In this document: positions 1 through 8,374 of the stretch, piece after piece
Layout of the letters: every line of letters starts with the position of its first letter
Position numbering within the stretch: position 1 is the stretch's first letter
Assembly (NCBI RefSeq): GCF_002933335.1
Contig: NZ_PDKS01000005.1
Span: 1 to 64,000, forward strand
Reading direction: 5' to 3'
From: Candidatus Pantoea edessiphila
Lineage (GTDB): Bacteria > Pseudomonadota > Gammaproteobacteria > Enterobacterales > Enterobacteriaceae
Length of the DNA: 64,000 bases
Made by a program: the position numbers and the translations under genes
The notes under the pieces: model-generated
What the model was told of the DNA's origin: nothing
Database searches by the model: none
Seen by the model: the letters and a program-made list of their open reading frames with translations, nothing else

Positions 1-126
<126 letters not shown>

Positions 127-147
127 ATAAAAATTGTAATGCTTGTC

Positions 148-164
148 TATGTAGTACCTACATA
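148..164 (+). other. Inverted repeat just after 16S rRNA
   Basis: TATGTAG at 148-154 and CTACATA at 158-164 form a perfect 7-bp stem with a 3-base loop, 22 bases after the mature 16S end. It could be an rRNA processing stem or weak terminator. There is no U-run directly after it, so a classical terminator is not well supported. Confidence 0.35.
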
Positions 165-244
165 AATTGTCTGATATATTATTAGCAATACAACAATATT
201 ATTTTTTGTATTATTAATAATTTACAAATCGTTCCATATATATT

Positions 245-718
245 TTATTTAGTTTCTTTATTTTTGTATCCCAGGTCATAGTAAGTGGGATTTTTTGCTA
301 CTTTCCGAGCTAATATGTCACAATAATTATTTTCTGGATGATTAGTATGACCTTTTATCCATTGCCAATTAATTATATGACCATTAATCACTAAATAAAG
401 ACGCTGCCAGAGATCTATATTTTTAACTGTTGTTTTATTAGAGGTTTTCCAATTATGTTTTTTCCATTTGTGGATCCACGTGGTAATGCCGTAACGCACG
501 TACTGGCTATCTGTAGTCAATAATATATTGAAGGGTTGTTTTAATATTTCTAATGAGATAATAGTAGCCATAAGTTCCATGCGATTATTTGTAGTAAGAT
601 AATATCCAGCACTATATATCTTCTCATAAGAGTTATATTTTAAAATATAAGCACAACCCCCTGGACCAGGATTTTTAATACAGGAACCATCTGTGAATAT
701 TTTTATCTCTTTATACAT
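245..718 (-). CDS. rnhA: Ribonuclease HI
   Basis: RNase HI cuts the RNA strand of RNA-DNA hybrids and removes primers and R-loops in the cytoplasm. The 157-residue protein (E. coli 155) carries the complete acidic active site D10, E48, D70 and D134, plus H124 in the loop KGHTNHPEN. These numbers match E. coli exactly when translation begins at the ATG at 718; the reading frame could extend six codons upstream to 736, but that is unlikely. It is divergent from dnaQ with a 28-base gap, as in E. coli, where the two genes also share a divergent promoter region. Confidence 0.96.
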   Translation of the reverse strand: MYKEIKIFTDGSCIKNPGPGGCAYILKYNSYEKIYSAGYYLTTNNRMELMATIISLEILKQPFNILLTTDSQYVRYGITTWIHKWKKHNWKTSNKTTVKNIDLWQRLYLVINGHIINWQWIKGHTNHPENNYCDILARKVAKNPTYYDLGYKNKETK

Positions 719-746
719 TTTATACACTCTAATCAATTGTTTATAA

Positions 747-1502
747 ATGAAAAATATTTATAATCGTCAAATATTTTTGGATACTGAAACTACAGGAATT
801 AATAAGACTGGAATTTATTATGAAGGTCATAGGATAATAGAGATCGGAGCAGTTGAATTTATTAATCGTCTTCCAACAGGCAATAATTTTCATAAATATT
901 TAAATCCTAATAGAACAGTCAGTTATGAATCATTTAAAATTCATGGTATTTCAAATAGCTTTCTAATTAACAAACCAACTTTCAGAGAAATAGCTCAAGA
1001 ATTTATTAATTATATTAGAGGTACTGAATTAATAATTCATAATGCTTCATTTGATATTGATTTTATAAATTATGAACTAAACAATCTACAACTAGATATA
1101 AAAAAAATTCAAAAAATTTGTCATGTTACAGATAGTCTTGCAATAGCACGTAAAATCTTTCCTGGTAAAAGAAACAGTCTAGATGCTTTATGTTCTCGTT
1201 ATAACATAGATCATGATGAACGTAAATTACATAGTGCTATTTTAGATGCCACGATTTTATCTAAAGTATTTTTAATTATGACTAGCGGTCAAATATCTCT
1301 TTCTTTTGTAAAAGATAAGGATCATAAAAAAAGTTATATCAAAATTTTTAATAGAGTCAAAAACAAAATACCCTTAAAAATAATTATTGCTAATAAGGAA
1401 GAAATATTATCTCATGAGAAAAATCTAGATTTAATAAAGAGCAAAAAAGGCTTGTGCTTGTGGAGAGATAATCCCCATCCATTTATTAAAAATGATAAAT
1501 AG
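747..1502 (+). CDS. dnaQ: DNA polymerase III epsilon subunit (proofreading exonuclease)
   Basis: This is the 3'-5' proofreading exonuclease of the replicative polymerase, working in the core complex with DnaE. At 251 residues it is slightly longer than the E. coli protein (243). The DnaQ-family catalytic residues are all present: D12 and E14 in motif LDTETTG, D103 in the SFDIDF region, H162 and D167 in the last exonuclease motif. The C-terminal tail that binds DnaE ends in CLWRDN, followed by about eight extra residues. Divergent neighbour of rnhA. Intact proofreading is worth noting because endosymbionts often lose repair genes. Confidence 0.96.
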   Translation: MKNIYNRQIFLDTETTGINKTGIYYEGHRIIEIGAVEFINRLPTGNNFHKYLNPNRTVSYESFKIHGISNSFLINKPTFREIAQEFINYIRGTELIIHNASFDIDFINYELNNLQLDIKKIQKICHVTDSLAIARKIFPGKRNSLDALCSRYNIDHDERKLHSAILDATILSKVFLIMTSGQISLSFVKDKDHKKSYIKIFNRVKNKIPLKIIIANKEEILSHEKNLDLIKSKKGLCLWRDNPHPFIKNDK

Positions 1503-1756
1503 TATTTATGTTATTATTTATGTATATGATATTTTTTTTAAATTATTGTTTTTGATTTATTATTACATTGCATGACAATCTTTTAATTATTAAAATATTT
1601 TTCTTATATTAACCTATCTCAATTAAAAATAATTTCATATTTATATTTCATAATATATTAATAATATTTAAGTTTAATAAATATATAAAAATTAATATTA
1701 TTTTCATTTAAAAAAATTATTCTATAATAATTTTTGCAATTCAAGAGAATAACACA

Positions 1757-2491
1757 ATGAATTTCATTCAAGTAATTAATCCAAATACTAACATATTAGT
1801 TAATAATATCATTAACCAATCAGTTAATAGAGTGAAGTCGGATAATATTAATATTTCAATAGTTTCTCCAACTAAAGGAGGTCTTGCAGCAATAGAAGGC
1901 CATTTTGATGGAACCATTGGAGCTATGGGTGTACTAGAACAAATAAACATTGGGAAATCACAAGGTGCTATTGGACATATTATAGCTTGTTTTGCAGATC
2001 CAGGATTACTTGCAGCACGTGAAATAGCTGTCAGACCTGTGGTTGGAATGGCTGAAACAGCTATGTATATTGCTACATTATTAGCAACTAGATTCTCTAT
2101 AATAACTACATTACCACGCACATTAGTGATTATAAAACAATTATTGCAACAATATGGATTGACAAATAAATGCGCGAAAATAAGAAATATTAATTATTCA
2201 GTTTTAGAATTAGCAAATAATGTAAATATAGCTAAAGAAAAAATATTTAAATGTTGTAAGGAATCAAAAAATAAAGATGATATTGGAGCTATTATTTTAG
2301 GATGTGCTGCTATGTCTAATTTAGCTCCTTTATTAACACAAGAACTTAAAATGCCAGTAATAGATGGCATTAGCACTGCAGTGATGATAGTTGAATCATT
2401 AAATAAATTAGGTTTGGCTACTAGTAAAAATGGTGATTTAAATTTTCCTTCAAAACAAACAGTTTCAGGTATATTTCAATATCTAAATTGA
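1757..2491 (+). CDS. hpxA: Allantoin racemase (HpxA type)
   Basis: A member of the Asp/Glu/hydantoin racemase superfamily, 244 residues. Known HpxA converts (R)- to (S)-allantoin so that allantoinase can use the whole pool. Two cysteines lie in the places expected for the two-base cofactor-free mechanism: C78 in IIACFADPG and C183 in ILGCAAMS. The N-terminal IQVINPNT motif is also typical. The start is the ATG at 1757, with AAGAG upstream near 1743. hpxB follows 33 bases downstream on the same strand, the same order as the Klebsiella hpxAB pair. Hydantoin racemase is the alternative name for the family, but the neighbours make allantoin the likely substrate. Confidence 0.86.
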   Translation: MNFIQVINPNTNILVNNIINQSVNRVKSDNINISIVSPTKGGLAAIEGHFDGTIGAMGVLEQINIGKSQGAIGHIIACFADPGLLAAREIAVRPVVGMAETAMYIATLLATRFSIITTLPRTLVIIKQLLQQYGLTNKCAKIRNINYSVLELANNVNIAKEKIFKCCKESKNKDDIGAIILGCAAMSNLAPLLTQELKMPVIDGISTAVMIVESLNKLGLATSKNGDLNFPSKQTVSGIFQYLN

Positions 2492-2524
2492 TTAATTTAT
2501 AACATTAATGGTAATACATTCAAA

Positions 2525-3448
2525 ATGAATATTAGTAAAAATTATCAACGTGATTTAATTGGTTATGCATCTAAACCACCTTATGCTAATTGGCCAAAAC
2601 ATGCTTTTATAGCAATACAATTTGTTTTGAATTATGAAGAAGGAGCGGAAAGTCATATATTTAACGGAGATCAGTACTCCGAAAAATTTCTTTCAGATCT
2701 TATTGATCCTGATATTTATCCAAATCGCCATATGTCTATAGATTCACTTTATGAATACGGTTCTCGAGTTGGATTTTGGCGTATTCATAATGAATTTCAA
2801 CTACGTAAATTACCATTAACAATTTTTGGAGTATCTTTAGCATTGGCTAAAAATTTAGAAATTGTTCAAGCTATAAAACAAGCAAATTATGATGTAGTTA
2901 ATCATGGATGGCGTTGGATTAATTATCAAAATATAGATATCAAAACAGAACGTAAACATATGCAAAAATCGATAGCACTATACTATGATTTATTTGGTAA
3001 ATTTCCTACAGGTTGGTATACTGGCAGAGATAGTCCTAATACCCGAAATTTACTTGTAGAACAAGGTGGATTTACATATGATAGTGATTATTACGGAGAT
3101 GATTTGCCCTTTTGGATAAATATACAAAGATATGATGGAACTTTAAAACAACACTTAATAATTCCATATACACTTGAGTGTAACGATATGCGTTTTGCAT
3201 TACCTCAGGGGTTTAACACAGCTGAACATTTTTTTGTATATCTTAAAGATACCTTTAATATTCTTTATGAGGAAGGGAAAATCGCACCAAAAATGATGTC
3301 TATTGGTATGCATTGCAGACTATTAGGTCGTCCAGGAAAATTTTATGCATTAAAGAAATTTCTTGATTACATACAGAATTATGAAAACATTTGGATTTGT
3401 ACTCGCCAACAGATTGCTGATCATTGGTTGGAAAATCATCTTAATTAA
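2525..3448 (+). CDS. hpxB: Allantoinase, PuuE/HpxB type
   Basis: A 307-residue protein of the polysaccharide-deacetylase fold, matching the metal-independent allantoinase PuuE (HpxB) rather than the amidohydrolase-type AllB. It opens the hydantoin ring of (S)-allantoin to give allantoate. Diagnostic stretches are SRVGFWRI near residue 80, NHGWRW at 126-131 and YDSDYYGDDLP at 185-195. It probably forms a two-gene transcript with hpxA. It converges with hpxY on the opposite strand, with a 68-base AT-rich gap. No strong Shine-Dalgarno is visible before the ATG, so translation may be coupled to hpxA. Confidence 0.92.
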   Translation: MNISKNYQRDLIGYASKPPYANWPKHAFIAIQFVLNYEEGAESHIFNGDQYSEKFLSDLIDPDIYPNRHMSIDSLYEYGSRVGFWRIHNEFQLRKLPLTIFGVSLALAKNLEIVQAIKQANYDVVNHGWRWINYQNIDIKTERKHMQKSIALYYDLFGKFPTGWYTGRDSPNTRNLLVEQGGFTYDSDYYGDDLPFWINIQRYDGTLKQHLIIPYTLECNDMRFALPQGFNTAEHFFVYLKDTFNILYEEGKIAPKMMSIGMHCRLLGRPGKFYALKKFLDYIQNYENIWICTRQQIADHWLENHLN

Positions 3449-3516
3449 TAATTTATTCTGCTTAAACATTAACTAATAATTAATTAATTATTATTATATA
3501 AAAACATAATCATATT

Positions 3517-4914
3517 TTACTTATCAAACATACTGATTTGTGGCATAGTTAATCCTCTTTTTTCTAAAAAATATGCCGCACATAAAGTAGTTTCTTCTTT
3601 ACATGGAGCAGCGATAAGTTGAATACCGATTGGTAATCCATTCCTTGTTCTCAATGGCACTGTACAAACAGGCAATCCCAAAAAAGAAATTGGTTGTGTT
3701 AACATTCCCATATTAGATTTTGCAGGTAAATCATGACCATTAATACGAATACTTTTTTGACCTATAGTAATTGCAGTACATGGTGTTGCAGGTGCTATTA
3801 ATATATCGAATTGCTTAAAAAGTGGTAATACTTGTTTTTGAAAATGGCGACGAAACCTTTGTGCTTGTATATACCAAGTACCTGGAATTATTGCACCAGC
3901 TAGTAAACGTTCTCGTGAATTACATTCAAATTTTTCAGGTGTTTTACGCAGGGATGGTAAATATTGATTACCACTCTCTCCTGCTGTTATTATAAATGCA
4001 GCAGAACGTGCTATTTCAGCTTCAGGAATCATGATTTCATCATTTGCTTGTAGTGCTTTACCTGCTATATTGATTGCGTGTTGAGCATCTTCACCACACC
4101 AACGTGAAAAAAAACCTCCTAGTATAGCACACCTTAGTTCTTTATTTTTTTTGCCTAATTGTAATAAAGTCTGTGTTATAGAAAAATCTGCTTGAAATGG
4201 ATCTTTAATATCTCTGCCTTGTATATAATCATAAACTAATGATAAATCTTCTACTCTTCGTGCAAAAACACCAACATGGTCAAGACTATGAACAAAAGTA
4301 TGTGTTCCTCTACGGGATAATCGACCAAAGGTTGGTTTTAAACCAAAAATACCACATAATGATGCCGGAACCCTAACCGAACCATTGGTATCTGTGCCTA
4401 ATGAAAAGTGAACTAATCCAGATGCTACTGCTGCAGCTGAACCACCAGAAGAGCCACCAGCTATTCTTGTTAAATCATGTGGATTATGCGTAGTACCATA
4501 ATAGCTATTTTCAGTTGTGAATCCATATGCATAAGCATCCATGTTTAACATACCTGAAAGTAGAGCGCCTAATTTAGATAATTTAGATATAATCCAAGCG
4601 TCATTTTGAGCTATAGGATGACCAATAAAAATATTGGATCCTGATATAGTAGTATATCCACTTACATCGAATAAATTTTTAACAGCATATGGAATACCAG
4701 CTAATTTTGTTAAAAATTCACCTTTATTCTTTTTTTTGTCTATTATGTTTGCTTCTTTTAAGATGCGTTGTTCGGTGATTTCAGTCCAAGCATTTAATTT
4801 CGGATTATATTGTTTTATCATTGCAATGGTTTTATTTGCAATTTCACTTGCGCTAATATCACCCTTTTGGATCGCTTTATGTAAGTTTAAAATTGATATA
4901 TCACTCAGTTTCAT
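3517..4914 (-). CDS. hpxY: AtzE-family amidohydrolase HpxY
   Basis: An amidase-signature enzyme of 465 residues. The Ser-cisSer-Lys triad is complete: K79 in IPYAVKN, cis-Ser S155 in AGGSSGGS and nucleophile S179 in TDTNGS; the 24-residue spacing of the two serines is the family norm. The gene overlaps the end of the small hpxX gene by four bases (ATGA, 4911-4914), which suggests translational coupling and a two-subunit enzyme, as known for AtzE with AtzG (1-carboxybiuret hydrolase). In Klebsiella the hpxWXY(Z) genes act late in uric-acid breakdown. The inference here is that HpxXY hydrolyses oxalurate toward oxamate. GatA is unlikely because gatB and gatC are not nearby. Confidence 0.82.
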   Translation of the reverse strand: MKLSDISILNLHKAIQKGDISASEIANKTIAMIKQYNPKLNAWTEITEQRILKEANIIDKKKNKGEFLTKLAGIPYAVKNLFDVSGYTTISGSNIFIGHPIAQNDAWIISKLSKLGALLSGMLNMDAYAYGFTTENSYYGTTHNPHDLTRIAGGSSGGSAAAVASGLVHFSLGTDTNGSVRVPASLCGIFGLKPTFGRLSRRGTHTFVHSLDHVGVFARRVEDLSLVYDYIQGRDIKDPFQADFSITQTLLQLGKKNKELRCAILGGFFSRWCGEDAQHAINIAGKALQANDEIMIPEAEIARSAAFIITAGESGNQYLPSLRKTPEKFECNSRERLLAGAIIPGTWYIQAQRFRRHFQKQVLPLFKQFDILIAPATPCTAITIGQKSIRINGHDLPAKSNMGMLTQPISFLGLPVCTVPLRTRNGLPIGIQLIAAPCKEETTLCAAYFLEKRGLTMPQISMFDK

Positions 4915-5096
4915 GCTTTATACACTCCTGCTACTGATAAACGATCTTCTAAAGGAAATGCCATTAAAGGTACAGCTATATCAGCAATATACTCCATCTG
5001 TATAGCTAATTCTAAACGACTTGAATGATTTAAATTTAAATTCATCAACTTTTCCATTTGCATTATATAATTTTGCCAATTAATTTTATTGTTCAT
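4911..5096 (-). CDS. hpxX: HpxX, small AtzG-like partner subunit
   Basis: A 61-residue protein placed exactly between hpxW and hpxY, as in the Klebsiella hpxWXY order. It resembles the short AtzG/DUF4089 proteins that stabilise and complete the active site of AtzE-type amidases: a helical N-terminal half, then a conserved end with VPLMAFPLEDRLSVAGVY. The gene starts 17 bases after the hpxW stop, with GATGAAAT as a plausible ribosome binding site, and its TGA stop overlaps the hpxY ATG. It has no catalytic residues of its own. Function is assigned from position and the AtzEG analogy. Confidence 0.8.
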   Translation of the reverse strand: MNNKINWQNYIMQMEKLMNLNLNHSSRLELAIQMEYIADIAVPLMAFPLEDRLSVAGVYKA

Positions 5097-5113
5097 TATT
5101 ATTTCATCTTATA

Positions 5114-6715
5114 TTAAAATCCTGTTGCACTACCATTACAACGAGGATCGCTAGCTCCTTCTAGAATTCCATTTTCATGGCGTACTATAGCGCCAGCATG
5201 ACCAACATCTTCGCTAAATGCAGATAATATTTCTATTTTATGTCCTAATTTATATAAATTTTTTATAATATCTAATTTAAATCCTTTTTCAATTTTTAAA
5301 GAATCAGAAGATTCTCCCCAAGTTCTTCCAAATATCCATCTTGGCATAGTTATTGTTTTTTGAAGTGGGATCTTTTGAACAACATATCTGTTAAAAATAG
5401 CTGCTTGAATTTGTGGTTGACCATCACCACCCATAGAACCATAAACCATAATGCGATTGTCTTTTAGTCTGGCAGCAGCTGGACTTAATGTATGAAATGG
5501 CTTTTTACCAGGAGATAATGCTAAAATATGTTTTGGATTAAGACTGAAAGAAACACCACGGTTATGCCAAATAATCCCTGTATTTGGTATAACCACTCCA
5601 CTACCAAATTCATAATAGATACTTTGAATAAATGATACAGCCAAACCATTTTTATCTATAGCGCCCATCCACACTGTATCACTAGGACCATGTCCTAATG
5701 TTGAATAATTTAGAGCTTTGTGATCATTGATTTGGTTGGCCAATCGTACAAAATTTTTTTTGTTGAGTAAATATTGCAAATCTTTGGTAATATATCTAGG
5801 ATCTGTAAGATATTTATTACGTAGTAAAAAAGCTTGTTTTGTAGCTTCTACTATAAGATGTATTGTTTGTACATCGTCAACTTTTGCCATATCTAATTGA
5901 TCAATAATACCTAAAATTAATAAAGATACAATTCCCTGTGAAGGTGGTCTTGTATTCCATATGTCACCCAAACTATGAGTAATATGTAATGGTTTATATC
6001 GATAAGCTTGATGTTTTTGAAGATCTTGAAGAGTAATAGGTATTTTGAGTTTAGACATTTGTGCAGCTAAATAATAAGAAAAATTTCCTTTATAAAAAGT
6101 ATCTATTCCTTCTAAAGCTAACTGTTTTAACGTTATTGCTAATTCTTTTTGTAAAAATATACTACCTGGTTCTGGAATCTTTCCTCTAGGTAAAAAAGTA
6201 GATGCAAAACCAGGTTGATCTTTTAATTCCATTATTTTCGTTTTAGTAGCTATATATTGTGATTCCGAAACTGGAATTCCATCTCCAGCGTATGTAATTG
6301 CATCATTTAATAAACGAACCAATGGCAATGATGATGATTTATTATATATATTTAATTCTTCAGAAACAGATAAAGCTTCTTTCCAGCCACTTAAAGTACC
6401 AGCTACTGTTAAAGCTGCTTTTGACCCACGATATGGAATTACAAGATCATTTCTATAAAAATCAACATTAGCTAGAGAACCAGCAGCACCGCTAGCATCA
6501 ATTGCTATTGGATTGTTATCAGGAGGAATAATGAGCCAAAAACCATCACCTCCTAACCCATTCATATGAGGATAAACAACTGCTATAGTTGCAGCTGCTG
6601 CAACTATAGCTTCAATTGCATTCCCTCCTTCTTTTAATATCGATATTGCTGTTTCGCTTGCTAAATGATGAGGTGTTACAACCATACCGTATAATGCCAT
6701 ATTACTATAAATCAT
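5114..6715 (-). CDS. hpxW: Oxamate amidohydrolase HpxW
   Basis: A 533-residue Ntn-hydrolase of the gamma-glutamyltranspeptidase family. HpxW from Klebsiella hydrolyses oxamate to oxalate plus ammonia, the last nitrogen release of the pathway. The autoprocessing/catalytic threonine is T347 in GPSDTVWMG, and the glycine-rich motif YGSMGGDGQPQ is intact. There is no signal peptide, unlike periplasmic Ggt; the start MIYSNMALYGMVVTPHHLAS leads straight into the fold, so it is cytoplasmic. First gene of the hpxWXY operon, divergent from hpxJ across 411 bases. No clear Shine-Dalgarno precedes the ATG. Periplasmic glutathione hydrolase is the main alternative, disfavoured by location and context. Confidence 0.88.
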   Translation of the reverse strand: MIYSNMALYGMVVTPHHLASETAISILKEGGNAIEAIVAAAATIAVVYPHMNGLGGDGFWLIIPPDNNPIAIDASGAAGSLANVDFYRNDLVIPYRGSKAALTVAGTLSGWKEALSVSEELNIYNKSSSLPLVRLLNDAITYAGDGIPVSESQYIATKTKIMELKDQPGFASTFLPRGKIPEPGSIFLQKELAITLKQLALEGIDTFYKGNFSYYLAAQMSKLKIPITLQDLQKHQAYRYKPLHITHSLGDIWNTRPPSQGIVSLLILGIIDQLDMAKVDDVQTIHLIVEATKQAFLLRNKYLTDPRYITKDLQYLLNKKNFVRLANQINDHKALNYSTLGHGPSDTVWMGAIDKNGLAVSFIQSIYYEFGSGVVIPNTGIIWHNRGVSFSLNPKHILALSPGKKPFHTLSPAAARLKDNRIMVYGSMGGDGQPQIQAAIFNRYVVQKIPLQKTITMPRWIFGRTWGESSDSLKIEKGFKLDIIKNLYKLGHKIEILSAFSEDVGHAGAIVRHENGILEGASDPRCNGSATGF

Positions 6716-7126
6716 TTTTATTTAGTTAATAAAAAAAATTAATATATTTACTCTAAACTAAAAATCATTTAATTAGAAGCAAATATTTATTAACAGTAAT
6801 AGTTTACTTTATATAATTTTATTATTTAATATAATTAATCTATTATTAGTATTTTTTTATTAAAGATTTAATAATTATGATTAATTATATAATCATAATA
6901 ATAGTTAATATTAAATTCATGATAATCAATCATAGCAACCTTTTATAGCAAAATAAGATTACATATAATTAATGTTCATTATATATTTGTTTAATTAACA
7001 TATTTAAATATGTTTTAAAAACAATAAATATTTTGTATATAACAAACTACTAAATCATAGTATTCTTCTTTTAAAGAATAGTGTATAAATTATGATAATA
7101 GATGTTCATTTATTAGGAAATACAAT
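6716..7126. promoter_or_regulatory. Divergent hpxW/hpxJ intergenic region
   Basis: This 411-base AT-rich spacer must carry the promoters of both hpxWXY (reverse) and hpxJK (forward). A short inverted repeat, TATTCTT (7061-7067) and AAGAATA (7074-7080) with a 6-base loop, lies 46 bases before the hpxJ start and could be an operator or leader hairpin. The hpxJ ribosome binding site AGGAA is near 7115. I see no clear -35/-10 pair that stands out from the AT background, and no regulator gene in the window. Confidence 0.45.
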
Positions 7127-8374
7127 ATGGATATTACTCAATATCAGCAGATTAATTTACCACAGCGTTTATTGATGGGTCCTGGGCCTATAAATGCTGA
7201 TCCGCGAGTTCTACGTGCTATGTCAACTCAATTGATCGGTCAATATGATCCTGATATGACAGGTTATATGAACGAAGTTATGATGCTTTACCGGTATTTA
7301 TTTCAAACCAAAAACCATTGGTCCATATTAATAAACGGAACTTCAAGAGCAGGAATTGAATCTATTTTAGTTTCAATAATTCACCCAGGAGATAGAGTGT
7401 TAGTTTTGGTTTTTGGAAGATTTGGCCATTTATTATGTGAAATTGCTCGTCGTTGTCGTGCATTAGTTGACACAATTTTAGTTCCTTGGGGTGAAATTGT
7501 TGAATCAGATAAAGTAGAAGATGCTGTTAAAAAAAACAGACCAAAATTATTATTAACAGTTCATGGAGACACATCTACTACTATGTTACAACCTTTAGAA
7601 GAAATTGGCATTATATGTGAAAAATATGATGTGCTATTTTATGCTGATGCAACTGCATCACTAGGTGGTAATAAATTAGAAACTGATAAATGGAGGTTGG
7701 ATGCTGTATCAGCTGGAATGCAAAAATGTCTAGGAGGACCACCAGGAACTGCACCTATTACTATTAATTCTAAAATAGAAAAAATAATTAGAAATCGTAA
7801 ATGTATAGAAGAAGGTATTCGCACTAAATCACATGAAAATGGTTGTAATGAAATGATATATTCTAATTATTTTGATCTTGGAATGATAATAGACTATTGG
7901 AGTCCACAACGTCTTAATCACCATACTGAAGCTACTACAGCTCTGTATGGTGCTAGAGAGTGTGCACGTATTATTTTACAGGAAGGATTAAATAAAAATA
8001 TTTTGCGACATAAAATTCATGGTGAAGCAATGTTAAAAGGAATACAAGGCATGGGTTTGGAAATTTTTGGAAATATAAAACATAAAATGAATAATATTTT
8101 AGGAGTTGTTATCCCCAGCAGTATTAATGGAAATCAAGTAAGGAAATTAATGTTGGAAGATTTTTCAATTGAAATAGGTACTTCTTTTGGTCAACTAGAA
8201 GGAAAGATTTGGCGAATCGGCTCTATGGGATATAATGCCCGCAAAGATTGCGTTATGCAAACATTATCAGCATTAGAAATGGTATTGAATCATCTTGGTT
8301 TTAAGACTGTACAAGGAGCTGCATTGCAAGCTGTTTGGAATTATTATGAGACAACTAGTGATGCTGTTAGATAG
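7127..8374 (+). CDS. hpxJ: (S)-ureidoglycine-glyoxylate aminotransferase HpxJ
   Basis: A class-V, PLP-dependent aminotransferase of 415 residues, matching the HpxJ/PucG family. The known reaction moves the amino group of unstable ureidoglycine to glyoxylate, giving oxalurate and glycine. The PLP lysine is K200 in SAGMQKCLGGPPG, and the phosphate-binding GTSRAG (71-76) and the aspartate in YADATAS (173) are intact. The start is supported by AGGAA six to ten bases upstream. Its end overlaps the start of hpxK. The other family members (serine-glyoxylate or alanine-glyoxylate aminotransferase) are less likely because hpxK, which makes ureidoglycine, is co-transcribed. Confidence 0.9.
   Translation: MDITQYQQINLPQRLLMGPGPINADPRVLRAMSTQLIGQYDPDMTGYMNEVMMLYRYLFQTKNHWSILINGTSRAGIESILVSIIHPGDRVLVLVFGRFGHLLCEIARRCRALVDTILVPWGEIVESDKVEDAVKKNRPKLLLTVHGDTSTTMLQPLEEIGIICEKYDVLFYADATASLGGNKLETDKWRLDAVSAGMQKCLGGPPGTAPITINSKIEKIIRNRKCIEEGIRTKSHENGCNEMIYSNYFDLGMIIDYWSPQRLNHHTEATTALYGARECARIILQEGLNKNILRHKIHGEAMLKGIQGMGLEIFGNIKHKMNNILGVVIPSSINGNQVRKLMLEDFSIEIGTSFGQLEGKIWRIGSMGYNARKDCVMQTLSALEMVLNHLGFKTVQGAALQAVWNYYETTSDAVR

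Noticed and set aside
1768-2121. 117-residue frame antisense to hpxA
   Set aside because: Entirely inside hpxA; composition of a mirrored frame and no family resemblance.
3517-4914. Glutamyl-tRNA amidotransferase subunit A (gatA)
   Set aside because: gatB and gatC are absent nearby, the partner is an AtzG-like 61-residue protein, and this lineage normally has glutaminyl-tRNA synthetase.
5114-6715. Periplasmic gamma-glutamyltranspeptidase (ggt)
   Set aside because: No signal peptide, and the gene is in an operon with hpxX and hpxY; HpxW is the better call.
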